From contig MCFH01000007.1 of the NCBI GenBank assembly GCA_002104945.1, positions 730,001-794,000 of the forward strand: a stretch of 64,000 nt of DNA, written 5' to 3'. This stretch comes from Piromyces finnis (Eukaryota; Neocallimastigomycota; Neocallimastigomycetes; Neocallimastigales; Neocallimastigaceae). Position 1 is the stretch's first letter. Each line of letters begins with the position of its first letter. This document shows, in pieces, positions 1-13,595 of the stretch. The position numbers were made by a program, and so were the translations under genes. The notes beneath the pieces were generated by a model. That model was not told the DNA's origin, ran no database searches, and saw nothing but the letters and a program-made list of their open reading frames with translations.

Positions 1-339
1 TAATGGAATATTAGTGAAACCAGTAAGATTAATACCAGCCATTCCAATTTTATCCTTTAAAAGAGATAAATCATTATCGGTAACTGAATTCTTTTGACCA
101 AGTCCAATAGCAGCCATAGTAGTTGCTGTTTTATTCTTTTTTCCTGGAAGAGAATTAACGGTATATAAAGAAGTTTTAACCTGACCTAATTTTAATTTAT
201 TTTGTTCAGTTTCCGAAAAAGATTTTAAATCTGTATTTACCACCATCCAGTCTTCATCATTCTTTTGAATTTGTTTTTGATTTAATTCGGTGGTAGAAGA
301 TTTGCTTCTATTAAAAATAGAACCAATCCAAGCTAACAT
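1..339 (-). CDS. Partial hypothetical protein with an LIR-like motif (TP53INP-like N-terminus?)
   Basis: Open from the ATG at 339 (minus) to the window edge, 113 codons, C-terminus missing. The start is the first in-frame ATG and lies beside a poly-T tract typical of 5' flanks here. Residues 28-34 read DEDWMVV, an acidic stretch followed by W-x-x-V, which fits the core of an LC3/Atg8-interacting (LIR) motif. A short N-terminal segment followed by an acidic LIR is the arrangement of TP53INP/DOR proteins, which act in autophagy and transcription. The rest is Lys/Asn/Ser-rich with no domain I recognise. The family link is inference from one short motif; the protein could be unrelated. Confidence 0.6.
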   Translation of the reverse strand, partial: MLAWIGSIFNRSKSSTTELNQKQIQKNDEDWMVVNTDLKSFSETEQNKLKLGQVKTSLYTVNSLPGKKNKTATTMAAIGLGQKNSVTDNDLSLLKDKIGMAGINLTGFTNIPL

Positions 340-2596
340 TTTTTCCCTTTTTATTCTATTTTACTATTATCTTAATTATAAGTTATAGGTAGACTTTTTT
401 TTTTTTATGAGAGTTTATCGATAGTATATATATTTTTTAAGTAGGTTTTAATAAATCTTTTATTTTATATTTTTATTATAAAAAACTTTTTTTTTTTTTT
501 TGGCTTTAATTATAGAATGATTAAAGATATAAAATTTTCTTTTTTAAGAATCAATAAATATGTTATTTCCTATAGATAAATTGATAGATACTTTTTTTTT
601 TTTAATTATAATATATATTTTAGTTTTCTTTTAGTATAGATAAATAATAAAATTTTATATAAATTATAAATATATTTTATTTCAAAAAAAAAAAAAAAAA
701 AGGAAAAAGTAATCTTTTATAATTTCCTTTATTATTTTAATTTTCTATCAAGTGATGGATAACATGCCAAATTTTAATTAAATAGTTTGTTTTATTTCTT
801 TTTTTTTTTTTTTTTTATAAAAAATTAAATTATAAAATTTGGAATGTGGTTTTTTCGGAAAACCTTTTTATTATAAATTAAATTAAAACAATAAAAAGTC
901 ATTATTAATTTCATTTAATTAAATGTAAATAATGGTTAAACCTATGAAAAAAACTAAAAAACTTTAAAGATTAAAAAACTAAAAAAAAAAAAAAACAAAA
1001 ATATCATTCAAAATATAACATTTAAATGTTCATATTTTATAAAATATATAGGAAATTAGAGTCTAAAAATCTAAAAATTATCATTTTATTCTTTGTGAAA
1101 AAATTAAAAAATAATAAATATTTAAACAATATTATTTAATTTCTTATATGAAACTTTACTTTTTATTATTCCATAAAATTACTATTTAAAATATATTTAA
1201 TAAAATAAAATAAAATAAAAAAAAAAAAAAAAATAATTATTAAACCTTTAATATAATTTTAATACAATTCATTCATTCATAAGACTTTTTTTTTTTTTTT
1301 AAATCTATCAATTGTATAGTATAGTAATTTCATTTAATTATGCCTTTTATTATTAATAAATAATTATGTAGGTCATGCTTTGTTTCATTTTTTTTTGCCT
1401 TTTTTTTTTTTTACTATAAATAAAAAATTGTTACATGAAAAGAAAGTATAAATTATTCTTTAAAAAAAAAAAAAAAAGTAATCTATATTCTATTTCTTTA
1501 ATAGAATATATCTTTTTTAATAATGAAAAATAAAGTATAAAGTATGTCATTTAATATTCCTATAATAAGAATTCAACAAGTTTTTTTTATTTTAATTAAA
1601 AAAAAGTTTATCGACATGATGTCACATTTTTTTTTGAGTTTTAATAAAGAATGAATGACTTTATTAATTTTCTTATGATATTTTTTTCAAATAAACTTTT
1701 TTTTTTTTTTCATTTAAAGTATCATCTGAATAAATGGAATATAAAGAGTTTTATTATTATATGAAATAAAAAAAAGGAGTTTTATTCTATAGAGTAATAA
1801 TAAAAAAAAAAGTGGTTAAGATTAATTAAAATAAAATTATTATTATTATTATTATTTCATAGCATTGTTAATAATTAATAAATAATAATAATTAATAAAT
1901 AATAATAATTAATAAATAATAATAATTAATAAATAATAAATATTTAACAATTAATAAATATTTAACAATTAATAATAAACATTTAATAACTCTATTTAAT
2001 TATCATTATACTCTATTTAATAGTAATAATAATAACAAATGCCATCCTCTATTTAATCATCCTAATACAATATAGATCGTCTCAAACTTTGTCATATGAG
2101 GTAAAAATAAATCACACACCAAGTTAATTTTTAAATTTAGTAAATTCTTTAATGTAATTTTATTAAATTTTAATTAATTGTAATGTGGCGTAACAAAACC
2201 AATGAGGTTGACACATTATATTAAATATGGCTTTAAAGTTATTATATCATGTGAAATGTATACATTATGTATACAATATGTCTAACTTATCTTGATTACC
2301 ACCTGGGATAGGATCAAAGCGTTTATTTATGGTAAAAAAAAAAGGTATTTACTCTTCCTTTGATTTATTATTATTAATGCAATTATTGAATCTAAATCTT
2401 TTTCCCCTCCATTTAAAGTATCTTTTAACACTAACATTTCAATAGATAATAATACTCTACTTTAAACGGTGAGTGTAAATCCTTTCTTTTTTTTTTTTTT
2501 AATTATATCAATTTAATTAAAAAAATTTTAAACTCCATTTTTAAATATTATTATAAATTTGTATTTAAAAAATATTTAAATATTTATTTAAATAGC

Positions 2597-2628
<32 letters not shown>

Positions 2629-4272
2629 TAATAATCTAAGATATTTATTTTTTTATTAAAAGTATTTTTTGATAAGCAACATTTAAAAAAGCATTTTTAA
2701 AACTTTTAAAATTAAAAAAATATTATTTTAATGATTTATTTAATTATTATTTATTTATTCATTTAAATATTTCTTAATAATTTATTTAATTATTATTTAT
2801 TCATTCATTTAATATTTATTTTTTTTCAAAAATCACATTTTTCAAAAAAAAAATCTTTTATCAATTAAATTAAAAAAAGTTTATAAAAATTTTATTGGCC
2901 AACTTTCCATTTTGAATTTTTTACATTTTAAAAAAAATTTTTAAAGGAAAAATTAACAGAAAAGCAATATATAAAATTATATTAAACAATATAATTTAAT
3001 ATACACATAAATATATTAACAATATATTAGAAATTATAAAGTAAAAAAAAACAAAAAAAATTTATGAAAAGACCACGTTGATACGAAAAAAAAAAAAAAA
3101 AAAAGAGGAAAAGGTCGATTTGAGAAAAAGGATCATCATCAAAAAGAAAGGAAGAAAGATATTAAAGTATTAATGAAAAGCAAAAAAGAAAAGTATAAAG
3201 AAAGAAAGAAAGAAAACTATTTAGAAATTAAAAAAGAAAAAAAGAGGAATTGAATTAAATATTCAGTATTATTAGAAATAAAAAAAATCAACTTTTTTTT
3301 TTTTTCCAAATCAACAAAGAATTTTGTTTGAATTTTAATCTATTATTTTTTAATAAAGGTATATATACTAATAGATGCTAACAGATAAATGCTAATACAT
3401 AGTTACTACTAGATGTTAATAGATACTAATGAAACTATTGATAATAGATATGCCTTTACATACATATAAATGAATATATAAATGGATATATATTTTAGTA
3501 TATAAATAATAATAATAATAATAATAAAAAAAAGAATGATAAAAAGTTTACGAAATTAAAATTAATTATAAAGGGAATATGAGCTAAAAAAAATAGTAAA
3601 CTATTTTTATTAAAAAAGTGAATAGATAAGATTAAAAGTTAAAAAAGAATTGACTTTAAAAAAATTCCCGGATTCTTTATTAAATAGTATACCCAACCCC
3701 CCCCCCCAAAAAAAAGATTTAAAATAATAATAATAAGAAAAGTTTTGACATTGGAATATAGAACTATTACCTATTACAAATATATATAATAAAAAATTAT
3801 AAAATTTTAATAAATTAAAGTTTTTTTTTTTTTCAAATATAAAATGTTTTTAACATTTTATAATTTTACTAACCATTTTATTTTTTTTCCTATAACCTAT
3901 ATTGATATAAATTTATTATTATAACCAATTGATAAAAACCTATGTTGATATAACCTAATAATATGTTATTATAACCAATTATTATTATTGCAATCAATTA
4001 TTATAACCTATGGATATCTATGGATATAATTTATTTATCGATTTATTATATTTAGTATAGGAATTTGTATTAGAAAAATAATTTTTTTTAAAAGAATATA
4101 TAAAATAGAAGAAAGAAAAAAAAAAAAAAAGTCAAAAAATAAAATACCTATAGAATCTTTAAAATTAAGCTAAGAAAAAAAAAAACAATTAAAATAAAAT
4201 AGAGAAAAACGTCCACCCTATAAAATTACAATATAAAATATATTAGAATAACAACAACAACAAAAGAAAAAA
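340..4272. other. Long AT-rich intergenic region
   Basis: About 3.9 kb without a convincing gene. It is dominated by poly-A and poly-T runs and by ATT/AAT and TTTA motifs. Exceptions: a 17-bp tandem repeat near 1874; a less AT-rich island at about 2040-2490 with two hairpins and a possible small minus-strand ORF (see findings); and an 11-base C run at 3697-3707. The last kilobase is the likely promoter and 5' UTR of the gene at 4273, but no defined element is visible. Confidence 0.6.
1874..1938. repeat. 17-bp tandem repeat
   Basis: About 3.8 copies of the 17-base unit attaataaataataata, beginning at 1874, 1891, 1908 and 1925. It is followed at about 1939-1976 by a related 17-base unit, aatatttaacaattaat, in roughly two copies. 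Confidence 0.85.
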
Positions 4273-6314
4273 ATGCCAAAAATACCATATACTGAAAATA
4301 TTTCACAATATAATAATCCTTTACCTTTTCCAAATTATTTAAATACTTTATCCCTTTTAACAGATTCTTCTACATCTACTGTAAGAAAATTCTTCAATGC
4401 CAATAAAAGTATAAGTGAAACCTTATTAATAACTTTAATATCTGTGATACAAGAAGGAATAGCTTATCAATTAGCAAACCATTCAAATATTAGTGTGGAT
4501 AATAATTCAAAATCTTACACCAATAATACCAATTTTTATTGTTGTAAAGGTGTACCTATTAAACTTAATAAAAAGTTAGAGGCATCATCATCGTCATCAA
4601 CAACAACCCTTAAAAAACGTAGTAGTAGTTTTAGTTATAGTAGAATTTATAATAATAATGATAGCGGCAACAACAACAAAGAAAATACATTCGATGGAGA
4701 GGAAGACGGAGTTAAAAAAGAGAATAGTAGGATAAGAACGATCATTAAAAATGATAATCCTATCCATGATTTAAAAAAAAATAGATTAAGTCGTTCCTTT
4801 TCTTCTTCAAGTCTTGAATGCGCTAAAGGAAAATCAAGTTTACACTATACTTCTAGAATAAATAAATCATTTATAAAAAATAAATCAATCCATGGATCCC
4901 GTCTTAAATATCATCTCCAGGAAGACGTTCCTGAATCTTTTTCAGAAAAGTCCTCAATGGATAAAAATATAGACACTAGTTTATTTTCCACTTTTACTAC
5001 TACCACTATGCCAGAAAATAGGACAAAGGAAGCATCAACGCCATCCCTAAATATGGATCATGATTCCATCATCAATAATGAACCACACCCATCACCACCA
5101 TCATCACCATCATCATCATCAAAAAATAAGGATAAAGCTAGTGTATTTATCCTTGTGAAAAATTTATTCCATATGCTTAATATAGTGAAAGGCCTTCATT
5201 TTAAAAAACAAAAACAACCTAAACCGGTAGAATCGCTGGATGAAAAAGAAAGATGGGAAGAGTTTAATAGAATTTATAATGAAGCCATGTATAATCTGAA
5301 AACCGAAGAATACTACAAAAATAAATCTTTAATATTTAAATATTGTACTGGTTTAAATAGCGTACAAGGCTGTTATTTCGATATCGATGATAATAATGAT
5401 GAGATGGACACCATCGCCGTAAATAGTATGTCAATCCTTGATGAAAAAATTCGTGAAAAATCAGAAAATAAAAAGACTGATATATTATCAAGAATTAAAA
5501 AAGATACCCTGACACGCGCTGAAATTAAAGAATGTGGTGAATATATGAGAAGAGTTGGTGTTTATCGTAAGTCTTTTTTTTTTTTACTTTAAAATGAGAA
5601 AATACATTTATATTTTATTGGTATATTTCTAAATTAAAACAAACAAACAAATATTAATTATCTTTTTATTATTATTTTTATTATTATTATTATTTTTATT
5701 TTTATTATTCTATTCATATTATTAAAATTTTTTAGAACTTTTTATTCAATGTCCAATAAATCATTTATTAAGAGTAATTGCGTCTAAATTATTTTCATGT
5801 GGAGAAAAAAAATATAGCCCAATATTGAGATTTTTATTTGTTACTTGTGTTGTATCCCCAATTCAAATATCAGGTAATTATCCTATTTTTTTTGATTCTA
5901 TTTACAATATCTACAATATAATATATGCAATATACAATAAATAGATATTTAGATATTTTATAAATTATTTGATAAATTTATACATTATTGTATAATTAAT
6001 GTATAATTAATGATATAAATTATTGAAAAGAAAAAAATAAGACTAACTCTATTTTTTATAAAGTAAATATATTATGTCTTGCCTTTTCAAACAAAAAGAC
6101 ACCATCAGAAATCAAAAAATGTTTTACCCAACATTTCACTCATATATTAAAACTTTCTTTGATTTATGTACCATTTTCTTCCCAATATTTCGCAAGAACA
6201 TTTTTACCTCGTCATTGTTGGGTTCCATTCTTTAATTTAAGTAGTTTTATTTTGGGAACTTATATTAAACTCATCATGAAAAAGAAGGATGATAGAAAAC
6301 TTACCCTTCTTTAA
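4273..6314 (+). CDS. Divergent Mpv17/PMP22-family membrane protein with a large disordered insertion
   Basis: Three exons: 4273-5566, 5736-5873, 6064-6314. Donors are gtaagt and gtaatt, acceptors ttttag and ataaag, and the frame is kept throughout. Mpv17/PMP22 proteins are small four-helix proteins of inner mitochondrial or peroxisomal membranes. Family hallmarks: an N-terminal helix starting around residue 40 (SETLLITLISVIQEG); in exon 3 TPSEIKKCF, matching the family's S-P-E-E-I-K stretch; then LIYVPFSSQYFARTF and a final helix after HCWVPFFN, matching the family's F-V-P...R...W signature. Residues about 85-310 are a Ser/Lys/Asn-rich insertion between the first and second helices, so the protein is about 560 aa against roughly 180-250 usually. 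The family is fairly secure; organelle and function are not shown. Confidence 0.7.
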
Positions 6315-6846
6315 CTGTCTTTTTTTTTTTTTTTAATCATTAAATTTATTTAGTGTTTAAGGCAGAGAGAAAGGCATAAAAAAAAATACAGCTATTCATA
6401 CATCATTTACTTGATAGAATAACAAAAAAAAAAAAAAAAAAAGAAAAATTGGAGAATCTAAATATCTTTTTTTTTTTTTTTTTTATCATACCATTCATTT
6501 TTTTCCCCTCCTTACTACATTCTGCCATACAAATAAATAATAATGAAATATAAAATTTTAAATATATAGAATAGAATAAGAATATTATATGATTTTTGAT
6601 AGATGATAGTTAGAGGAGAAGAAAAAAAAAGTTTTATAAACCAATACCAAATATATTAATATATATTAATAGTTTAATAATAATAATACATTTTTATAAA
6701 ATACTTTTTATTTTATTTTATTTTTTTTTTCATTATTAGTATTATTTAATATAATATCAATGCAATAAAACCTAAAATCCTTTTTTTTTTTATATTTATA
6801 TATATATTTATAGATATATATACAATATACAATATATAATATTTAG

Positions 6847-6877
<31 letters not shown>

Positions 6878-7895
6878 TTGAATTATTCATTTTCATAGTA
6901 TAAAGTGTGATGAATTAGTCGTTAGCAACCTCTGTAGGATAATAAAATAAAACAATTCTCATAATAAATATCTAAAAAGTATATCATCATCATAATTGTT
7001 TGTTTGATTTTTTTTTTTTTTTTTTAGTAATAAATAAAAAAAAAAAGTATGTGTGTATTTATAATTTTTTTTGAATCAATCTTATAAATCATTATCATCA
7101 TCATCATTATCATGATAATTATCATAAATAATAATGATAAATCATGACAACCTATATTAATAAAGGTTCATAATCATAAATAAATAAACAAAAAAAAAAT
7201 TATAAATAATCAAAAAGGTATGTTTTAAAAAATAGGATCAAAAATAAAAAAACAATTAAAAGAAACATTAAGGATTAAATTATATTTAATCATTTTTAAT
7301 AATTACAAAAAAAAAAAAAAAAAAAATAAACTTTATAAATCGTCTTAATTTAAGATAAAAAAGTATAATTGACGTATAAATTCAAAATTGTATTAAAAAA
7401 AAAAAAAGTGTGTGTGCCTATGGATAGGTGAAATTGATTTTAATTTTAATTTTGTATCCTATTTAGAAATTTCACCCGCTTTCTTTTCTTTTTTTTTTTT
7501 TTTTTTTCTTATGGATTAAGATTTTGTTAATCATCTTAATTTATAAAAGTTTAATTCTTAACTTTTTTTTTTTTATTCTTACTAAAAAACTTTATTTTTT
7601 CTGGATAAATGAATGGAGGATAGGGATGGTTTTTTTCTTTTTTTTTTTTTTTGGTATATATTATCTTTTATTCATTAAACTCAAAACTTTTTTTTAATTA
7701 TATAAATTAAATGTAACCATTTAATTGAACTTTTTTTTTTTTTTTTAAAAAAAATATAATATACTAAATTAATGAATAAGAAATAGACTAAATAGATAAA
7801 TGTACTAAAATAAATGAAATTAAAAAGTTTTAAATACTTTTTTTTTACTGATTGAAATTTAATAATATATAATAATAGAAACTTAAAATTCTATA

Positions 7896-7974
<79 letters not shown>

Positions 7975-8765
7975 ACCTTTTCCATTTTCATTTTCATTTA
8001 TATTTTTATATTTTATTTTAATTATTTTAATTTTGTCAAATCATTATCCTTTTTTTTTTTTTTATTATTATTATTATTATTCATCTTTATTTAAATAAAT
8101 AGACTACTTTTATATTTAATTATTTAATGATATATTGAATTTTTTATTTTATTTTATTCTTTTGGAAAACTTTTTTTTTTAAAAATCTTTTTCTGAAAAT
8201 AATAAGAAAAAAAAAATTCTTTAAAAAAACATTAGTTTTAATAAAATCTATACAACGATTAATATTAATAATATTTTTTTTTTTTTTTTCAAAAATAAAA
8301 TATTCATAGTCATCAACACACACTATTTTTTCTTTTTTCAATATACGAAACCATGATATATAAATTTTGATTTTTTTTTTTGTTACTCTTGGAGAAAAAT
8401 AGATAATATAAAATAAAATATAAAATTAAAAAAAAGACCATTATCAATTTATATTATAGACAGACAATATTTACAATTTTATAATTTTTGAATACACTTG
8501 GAAATAATAATAAAAAGAATTTTAAAACATCTTATTGATTTTACACTTATCTAATACTTTACTTATACACACCTATATTTCTTTTTTTTTTTTTTAAATA
8601 TAAAAAAAAAAACTATACTATTCTCAAATATAAAGCTATTATTTTTTTTTAGCAAGGAAAAAAAGAATCTATTATTATAAACTTAAAAAGAATAATAATA
8701 ATAAAAAAAAAACTATCATATATATATAATCATTATCATACTTTTTTTTTTTTTTGAAAAAAAAA
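6315..8765. other. AT-rich intergenic region between two plus-strand genes
   Basis: About 2.4 kb of homopolymer and trinucleotide-rich DNA. It holds the 3' flank of the Mpv17-like gene and the upstream region of the calcyphosin-like gene. Short ORFs here consist of Phe/Lys/Asn/Ile runs from T and A tracts and are not credible. I see no RNA gene. Confidence 0.6.
7898..7972. repeat. (ATT)n microsatellite
   Basis: About 25 uninterrupted ATT units in intergenic DNA. Confidence 0.95.
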
Positions 8766-11700
8766 ATGAGTAATGAACTTTTACAAACTAGTAATCCAAA
8801 TGTTACATCAACAAGAAGAGGAAGTTTAGCCGAGAATATTTTAACTATTAGTCCCTGTAGTAGTTTTGATGTCACTTTAAATACCAATATTATTAATGAA
8901 AATGGAGTATACCAACAAAACCCTGAAAAAAATATTGACATTATTTTTCAAAAGGTAAGAGAACAACTTCAAAATTTGGGTGGTCGTTCAGTTTTAAAAC
9001 TTTATACCATGTTAAATCTTGAAAGATTGCTTCGTGAAACAAATAATACCGAATCTTCCAGTCGAAATAACGTCAATGATACAAATGATACAACCATAGG
9101 TGGCGGTGGAGATGGTGGTAATACTAGTTCTTATAATATGATCAATAATAATAATTCGGGAAGTAATAATAATAATAATAAGGTGTTAACTCTGGAAGCC
9201 AGTAGAACTGCAAATAGTTCATTTGTAGGTGTGGTTAGTTCCTGTGCTAGTAGTTTAGGTATATCCTCTATCACCCCTGGAAAAACTTCCTCAGGTACAT
9301 CAAAAATATTTACTAATGACCTCTTTTTAGATCAACCACCAACACAACCTGTAAGAAGAGGAAGTATGGTAACTCCAAAGGTTAATAATAATGATTATAA
9401 TTCCTATTATAAAATAAATGGTAAGAGGAAGCAAAAACTAAAAAAAAAAAATGAAAATATATAGAAAAGATAATAATATTAATGTTATTAAAAAAAAAAA
9501 AAAAAAAAAAAAACTTTTTTTTTTTACATACATTATTTATTAATATACATAATAATATTATTAATATATACATTTCTATTTATAATAATACCTTTTTTTT
9601 TTTTTTTTTTTTAAAAAAAAATCATATAAAATCATATATTAAATATATACATAATATACATACATCATATATATATTCCATTTCAAAATTATATCGTATT
9701 TATATAACGATTAAATTCAATGAAATAAAATTATGAAAAATAAATGAATATACTTTATAAAAAATTTTGAATTCACACACAACTACACACACACACACAC
9801 ACACACACACCTACATATACCCCTACCTACCTACCTACTGACACACTAAAAAAAAAAAACTATAATTATTATATATTAAAGAAAGAAGATATAGTCATTC
9901 TCGTCCAAGAACAAATAGTTTATGTGTAGATCCAAGTATGTATAAAAACAATAAAATTGTTTTTTCTTCCACTAATAATCAATTAGAACATACCAAATCT
10001 ATTGAAGTTTGTCCAATGAACGATAAAGATGTTCGAAGTAGTAGAATGATTGATGAAAATTCAACTGTTAATACTGCATCTTCAATCACTCCTGCTCCTC
10101 CCAAAAATGATTTATACAATGATAATATATATGTCACTTATGATGAACTTGTGGATGGATGTGTTAGAGTTGGCCTTGTTTTAACAACTCAAGTAAGCAA
10201 AAAAAAAAAAAAAGAAAAAGAAAATGTTAAATGATTAAATTTTATTTTTTTATAATATATTATATTTCTTTAACATCTCAATTTTATTTTTTTAATGATT
10301 TATTTATAAAATTCTTTTATATCTATCATGAATCTAGGAATACGAAACATTATTCAAGAATTGCAAATCTAAAAATTGTAAATAATAGTTGATTTTTTTT
10401 TTTAAAAAAATACTATTTTCATTAATTTTTATAATTAATATTTACATATTTATATATATATATATTTAATATAAAAAAATTAAGCTACGGTTGGAATTCA
10501 TCGATTTGTTCTTAGAATTGGAGTAGGCTATATTTTTTTTAAAATTATTTCCTAAATCATTCATAAAAAAAAATAAATAATTTAAGGAAAAATTTTTACC
10601 TTTAAATATAATTCATCATAATGATATACAATTTTTAACTAATATATATATATATTTATAAATATATAAAGGGTGGTTTATCAATTAAACGTTTAGAATT
10701 AGTACAAAATACATTTAAAATGTTGATTAATAATGAAATAACAACACCAAATAATGCTTATATTTTATTAAAAGGTACTTTTTATAATATATATATGGAA
10801 ATAATTTTTTACTTAAACAAAATAAATAAAAAAAAAAAAAAAACTAATATAATATCTTATTTTTAATAATAATAATAAAAAAAAAAGATGCTAAAGCTAA
10901 ATTTTCACCAAATGAACATCCAAGAGTTAAATCTGGTGAACTAACCCCAGAACAAGTTTTATATCCATTTTTATTATTTTTTGAAGCCGATCGACCAGAT
11001 GGGGTGATTGAATTAATTGAATGGGAATATTATTATGCAAGTAAGTAATGAAAAGTTTTTTTATTTTTTTTTTTTTTAAAAAAAAAAGATAATAATATAA
11101 TTTTTTTCGCTTATAATTTTTTATGATTAAATAAATATTTTAGTGATTTCATCGGAAATATCTCAAGATTCATTTTTTGAAAAACAAATGGTTCAATGCT
11201 GGCCGGGATTACAAGTATATGATAAATACAAGGTAAATATAGTATTGTAAAAATATAAAAAAAAAATCTATATATTTATGTATATATATAAATATAAAAT
11301 TTAAATTTTAATAATAATAAATTATTATTACAAAAAAAAAAAAAAAAAAAGACTACCCCCAAAATTAATAATAAACGCAGAAGAATAGTAGCGGAACAAT
11401 TAAATATTATGAATTATATCAGTAAGTATTTTTTTTTTTTTTTTTACATTATTATAATTAACAAATATATAAATAGATAGTTAGGGTGGTGTTAAATATA
11501 TATATATAGTATATAAAATTTTATTTTATTTTACTAATTTTTTTTTTTTAGCAAATAATTATAGAGTTTTTCGAGATTTATTAGATATTGCGTTTATTGA
11601 ATGTGATCAGGATGGTTTACATCATTTAGAAAAAAATGAAGTATACGAAATTCTACGACACCTTTATTTATTAATTCATCAACCGTTCGATGAAAGTTTA

Positions 11701-11850
11701 TTTGACGAAATATGGGTGAGAATTTATAAGGAATTAGAAGATAGTATTTCCATTTCGGATTATGAAGAACATCTTTACAATGCTATTAAAAAGGAAATTA
11801 CTTATATGGAATATGAAATCTTTGTTCATGTTACCGATGAAAATCAATAA
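8766..11850 (+). CDS. Calcyphosin-like EF-hand protein
   Basis: Nine exons: 8766-9420, 9882-10192, 10338-10377, 10485-10522, 10672-10774, 10888-11040, 11144-11232, 11352-11421, 11552-11850; 585 aa, all GT-AG. I chose the ATG at 8766; an in-frame ATG at 8754 adds four residues. Calcyphosin-like features are FQKVREQLQNLGGRSVLKLY, the start of calcyphosin's first helix region, and later AKAKFSPNEHPRVKSGELT, close to the family's K-x-H-P-x-x-x-x-G-E-x-T linker before its last EF-hand. A C-terminal EF-hand-like loop, ECDQDGLHHLEK, lacks the usual Asp at position 1 and Glu at position 12. Calcyphosins are calcium sensors phosphorylated by PKA. Three RRxS sites (Ser20, Ser200, Ser223) lie in the disordered N-terminal half, which is not part of classical calcyphosin. 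A ciliary role in zoospores is speculation. Confidence 0.7.
9785..9811. repeat. (AC)n microsatellite inside intron 1
   Basis: About 13 AC units within the first intron (9421-9881) of the calcyphosin-like gene, followed by CTAC repeats. This intron is longer than most in the window. Confidence 0.9.
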
Positions 11851-12642
11851 TTAAATTAAAAAAAAAAAAAAACCCTCCTACAAGTATCATTACTATTACT
11901 ATCACTACCAGACTTTCTTCTAATATACATATATAATATATATATATAAAAGGAATAAATGAAATAATATTATTAATAAATAAAAAAAAAAAAAAAAAAA
12001 AAAAAAAGAAATTAAAAATCTTTCTTTTTCTATTATCATTATTCAATAATAAAAAGAATATATAAAAGATATTTTTAAGATAGATATATTATATGTATTT
12101 TTTTTTTTTTTTATATATTGAAATGAATTCAATATATAAAAAAAAAACTATCGGTGGATAGATTTTTTTTTTTACTTCTTTTTTAAACGCTTTAATACCT
12201 TGACTATCATAAATAATAAATCATTTATCAACACTACTATATATAATATCTATCTATATATCTATCTATCTATATCTATATATATATCTATATATATATA
12301 TATATATAAATACTACTATCTCGTCTATTTTTTAAAAATAAATCTATCTGTCAATTTTTAAAAAAATATTCTTTTTTTTTTTGATTTTTAATTTTATTTA
12401 TTTTTATTTATTTTTTATTTTATTTTATTTATTTATTGTTTTATTATATATATATTTGCAATTTTTTTTTTTTTTAATTTTTAAATTTCTATCATTTCTA
12501 TTTCTATATTATAATACATAAATTATATTATAGGATTAAATTATTGTTTTAGTTATTATAATAGAGGTGAGTGTGTGTAGTAAATTAATGTTTTTGATTA
12601 GTTTGAAAATTTTTTAATTTTTTTTTTTTGTTCAATTTTTAT
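11851..12642. other. Convergent intergenic region
   Basis: Lies between the 3' ends of the plus-strand calcyphosin-like gene and the minus-strand calnexin gene. It contains poly-A and poly-T runs and a TATC/TA-rich stretch at about 12235-12308. Both transcripts probably end here; no discrete terminator is recognisable. Confidence 0.6.
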
Positions 12643-13563
12643 TTATTCTTCATCTTTCTTTTCTTCTTCTTTTTCTTCTTCACCTTCAGCCTTAGTACGT
12701 TGCTTAAGGTTTTCAGAAGTTACATTTTCTTCAACATTTTCAGTTTCAAGAGCTTCAGTTTCTTTTTCTTCTTCTTCTCCTTCTTGCTTCTTTTCTCTAA
12801 GTTCATCAATGGTTTGTTGTAAACCCTTTCTCTTTGGACGGTTAACTAAAAGTAAACTAGCGAATGGGAAGGCACAAAGAATAAAACCAAGAGTACCAAA
12901 GATTGGGTTCTTCTTAAAAGCAGTAATTGGATCCTTCTTGAATTCTTCAGCAAAGACAGCGATCTTTTCCTTTAATCCTGGTTCACCGTTATTCTTTAAC
13001 ATTTCTTCCTTTTCCTTGGCGGCTTCCTTTTCAAATTCAATCATTTCAATCTTGTTCTTAACAACCCAAGTTTGTTTGGCAAATTCTTCAGCATCAGCTT
13101 CACTGTGACCAACGTAAATGTTATCAAACATAATTTGGTTTTGCATAGTCCAGAGTTCAAAACCAATAGCAGTCATTGGTTCAAAGTTGTGTGGTTCGTT
13201 GTCTTCGTAATAGTTTGGATTTGCTGTTTTTTTTTTTTTTTTTTTTTTTTTTACATATATAGGTATTGATTATTAATATATTTACTTTAAAAAAAAAAAA
13301 AAACAATTATATATATACAATTTTTAATTTTTAGATAGAATGGTTATAATACATACGAATCTTTCTTGGAGCCCATGGACCCTTGTAATCTGGATTGTCA
13401 ATGTATGGAGCCTTCCATTTACCCTTGAATTCTGGGTTCTTCTTCATTGGACGAGTCCATTCACCACAGTTGTTGTTTTCACATTTTGGATTTGCTATTT
13501 TTTATTTATTTATTTATTTATTATTGTAAATTAACATATATACAATTAATATAATCAAATTTC

Positions 13564-13595
<32 letters not shown>

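Noticed and set aside
2184-2220. U4 snRNA-like string CCAATGAGGTT
   Set aside because: Only about ten bases match; the flanks do not form the U4 5' stem-loop or the U6-pairing region.
12809-13108. Plus-strand ORF opposite the last calnexin exon
   Set aside because: It is antisense to a well-supported exon and has no independent similarity.
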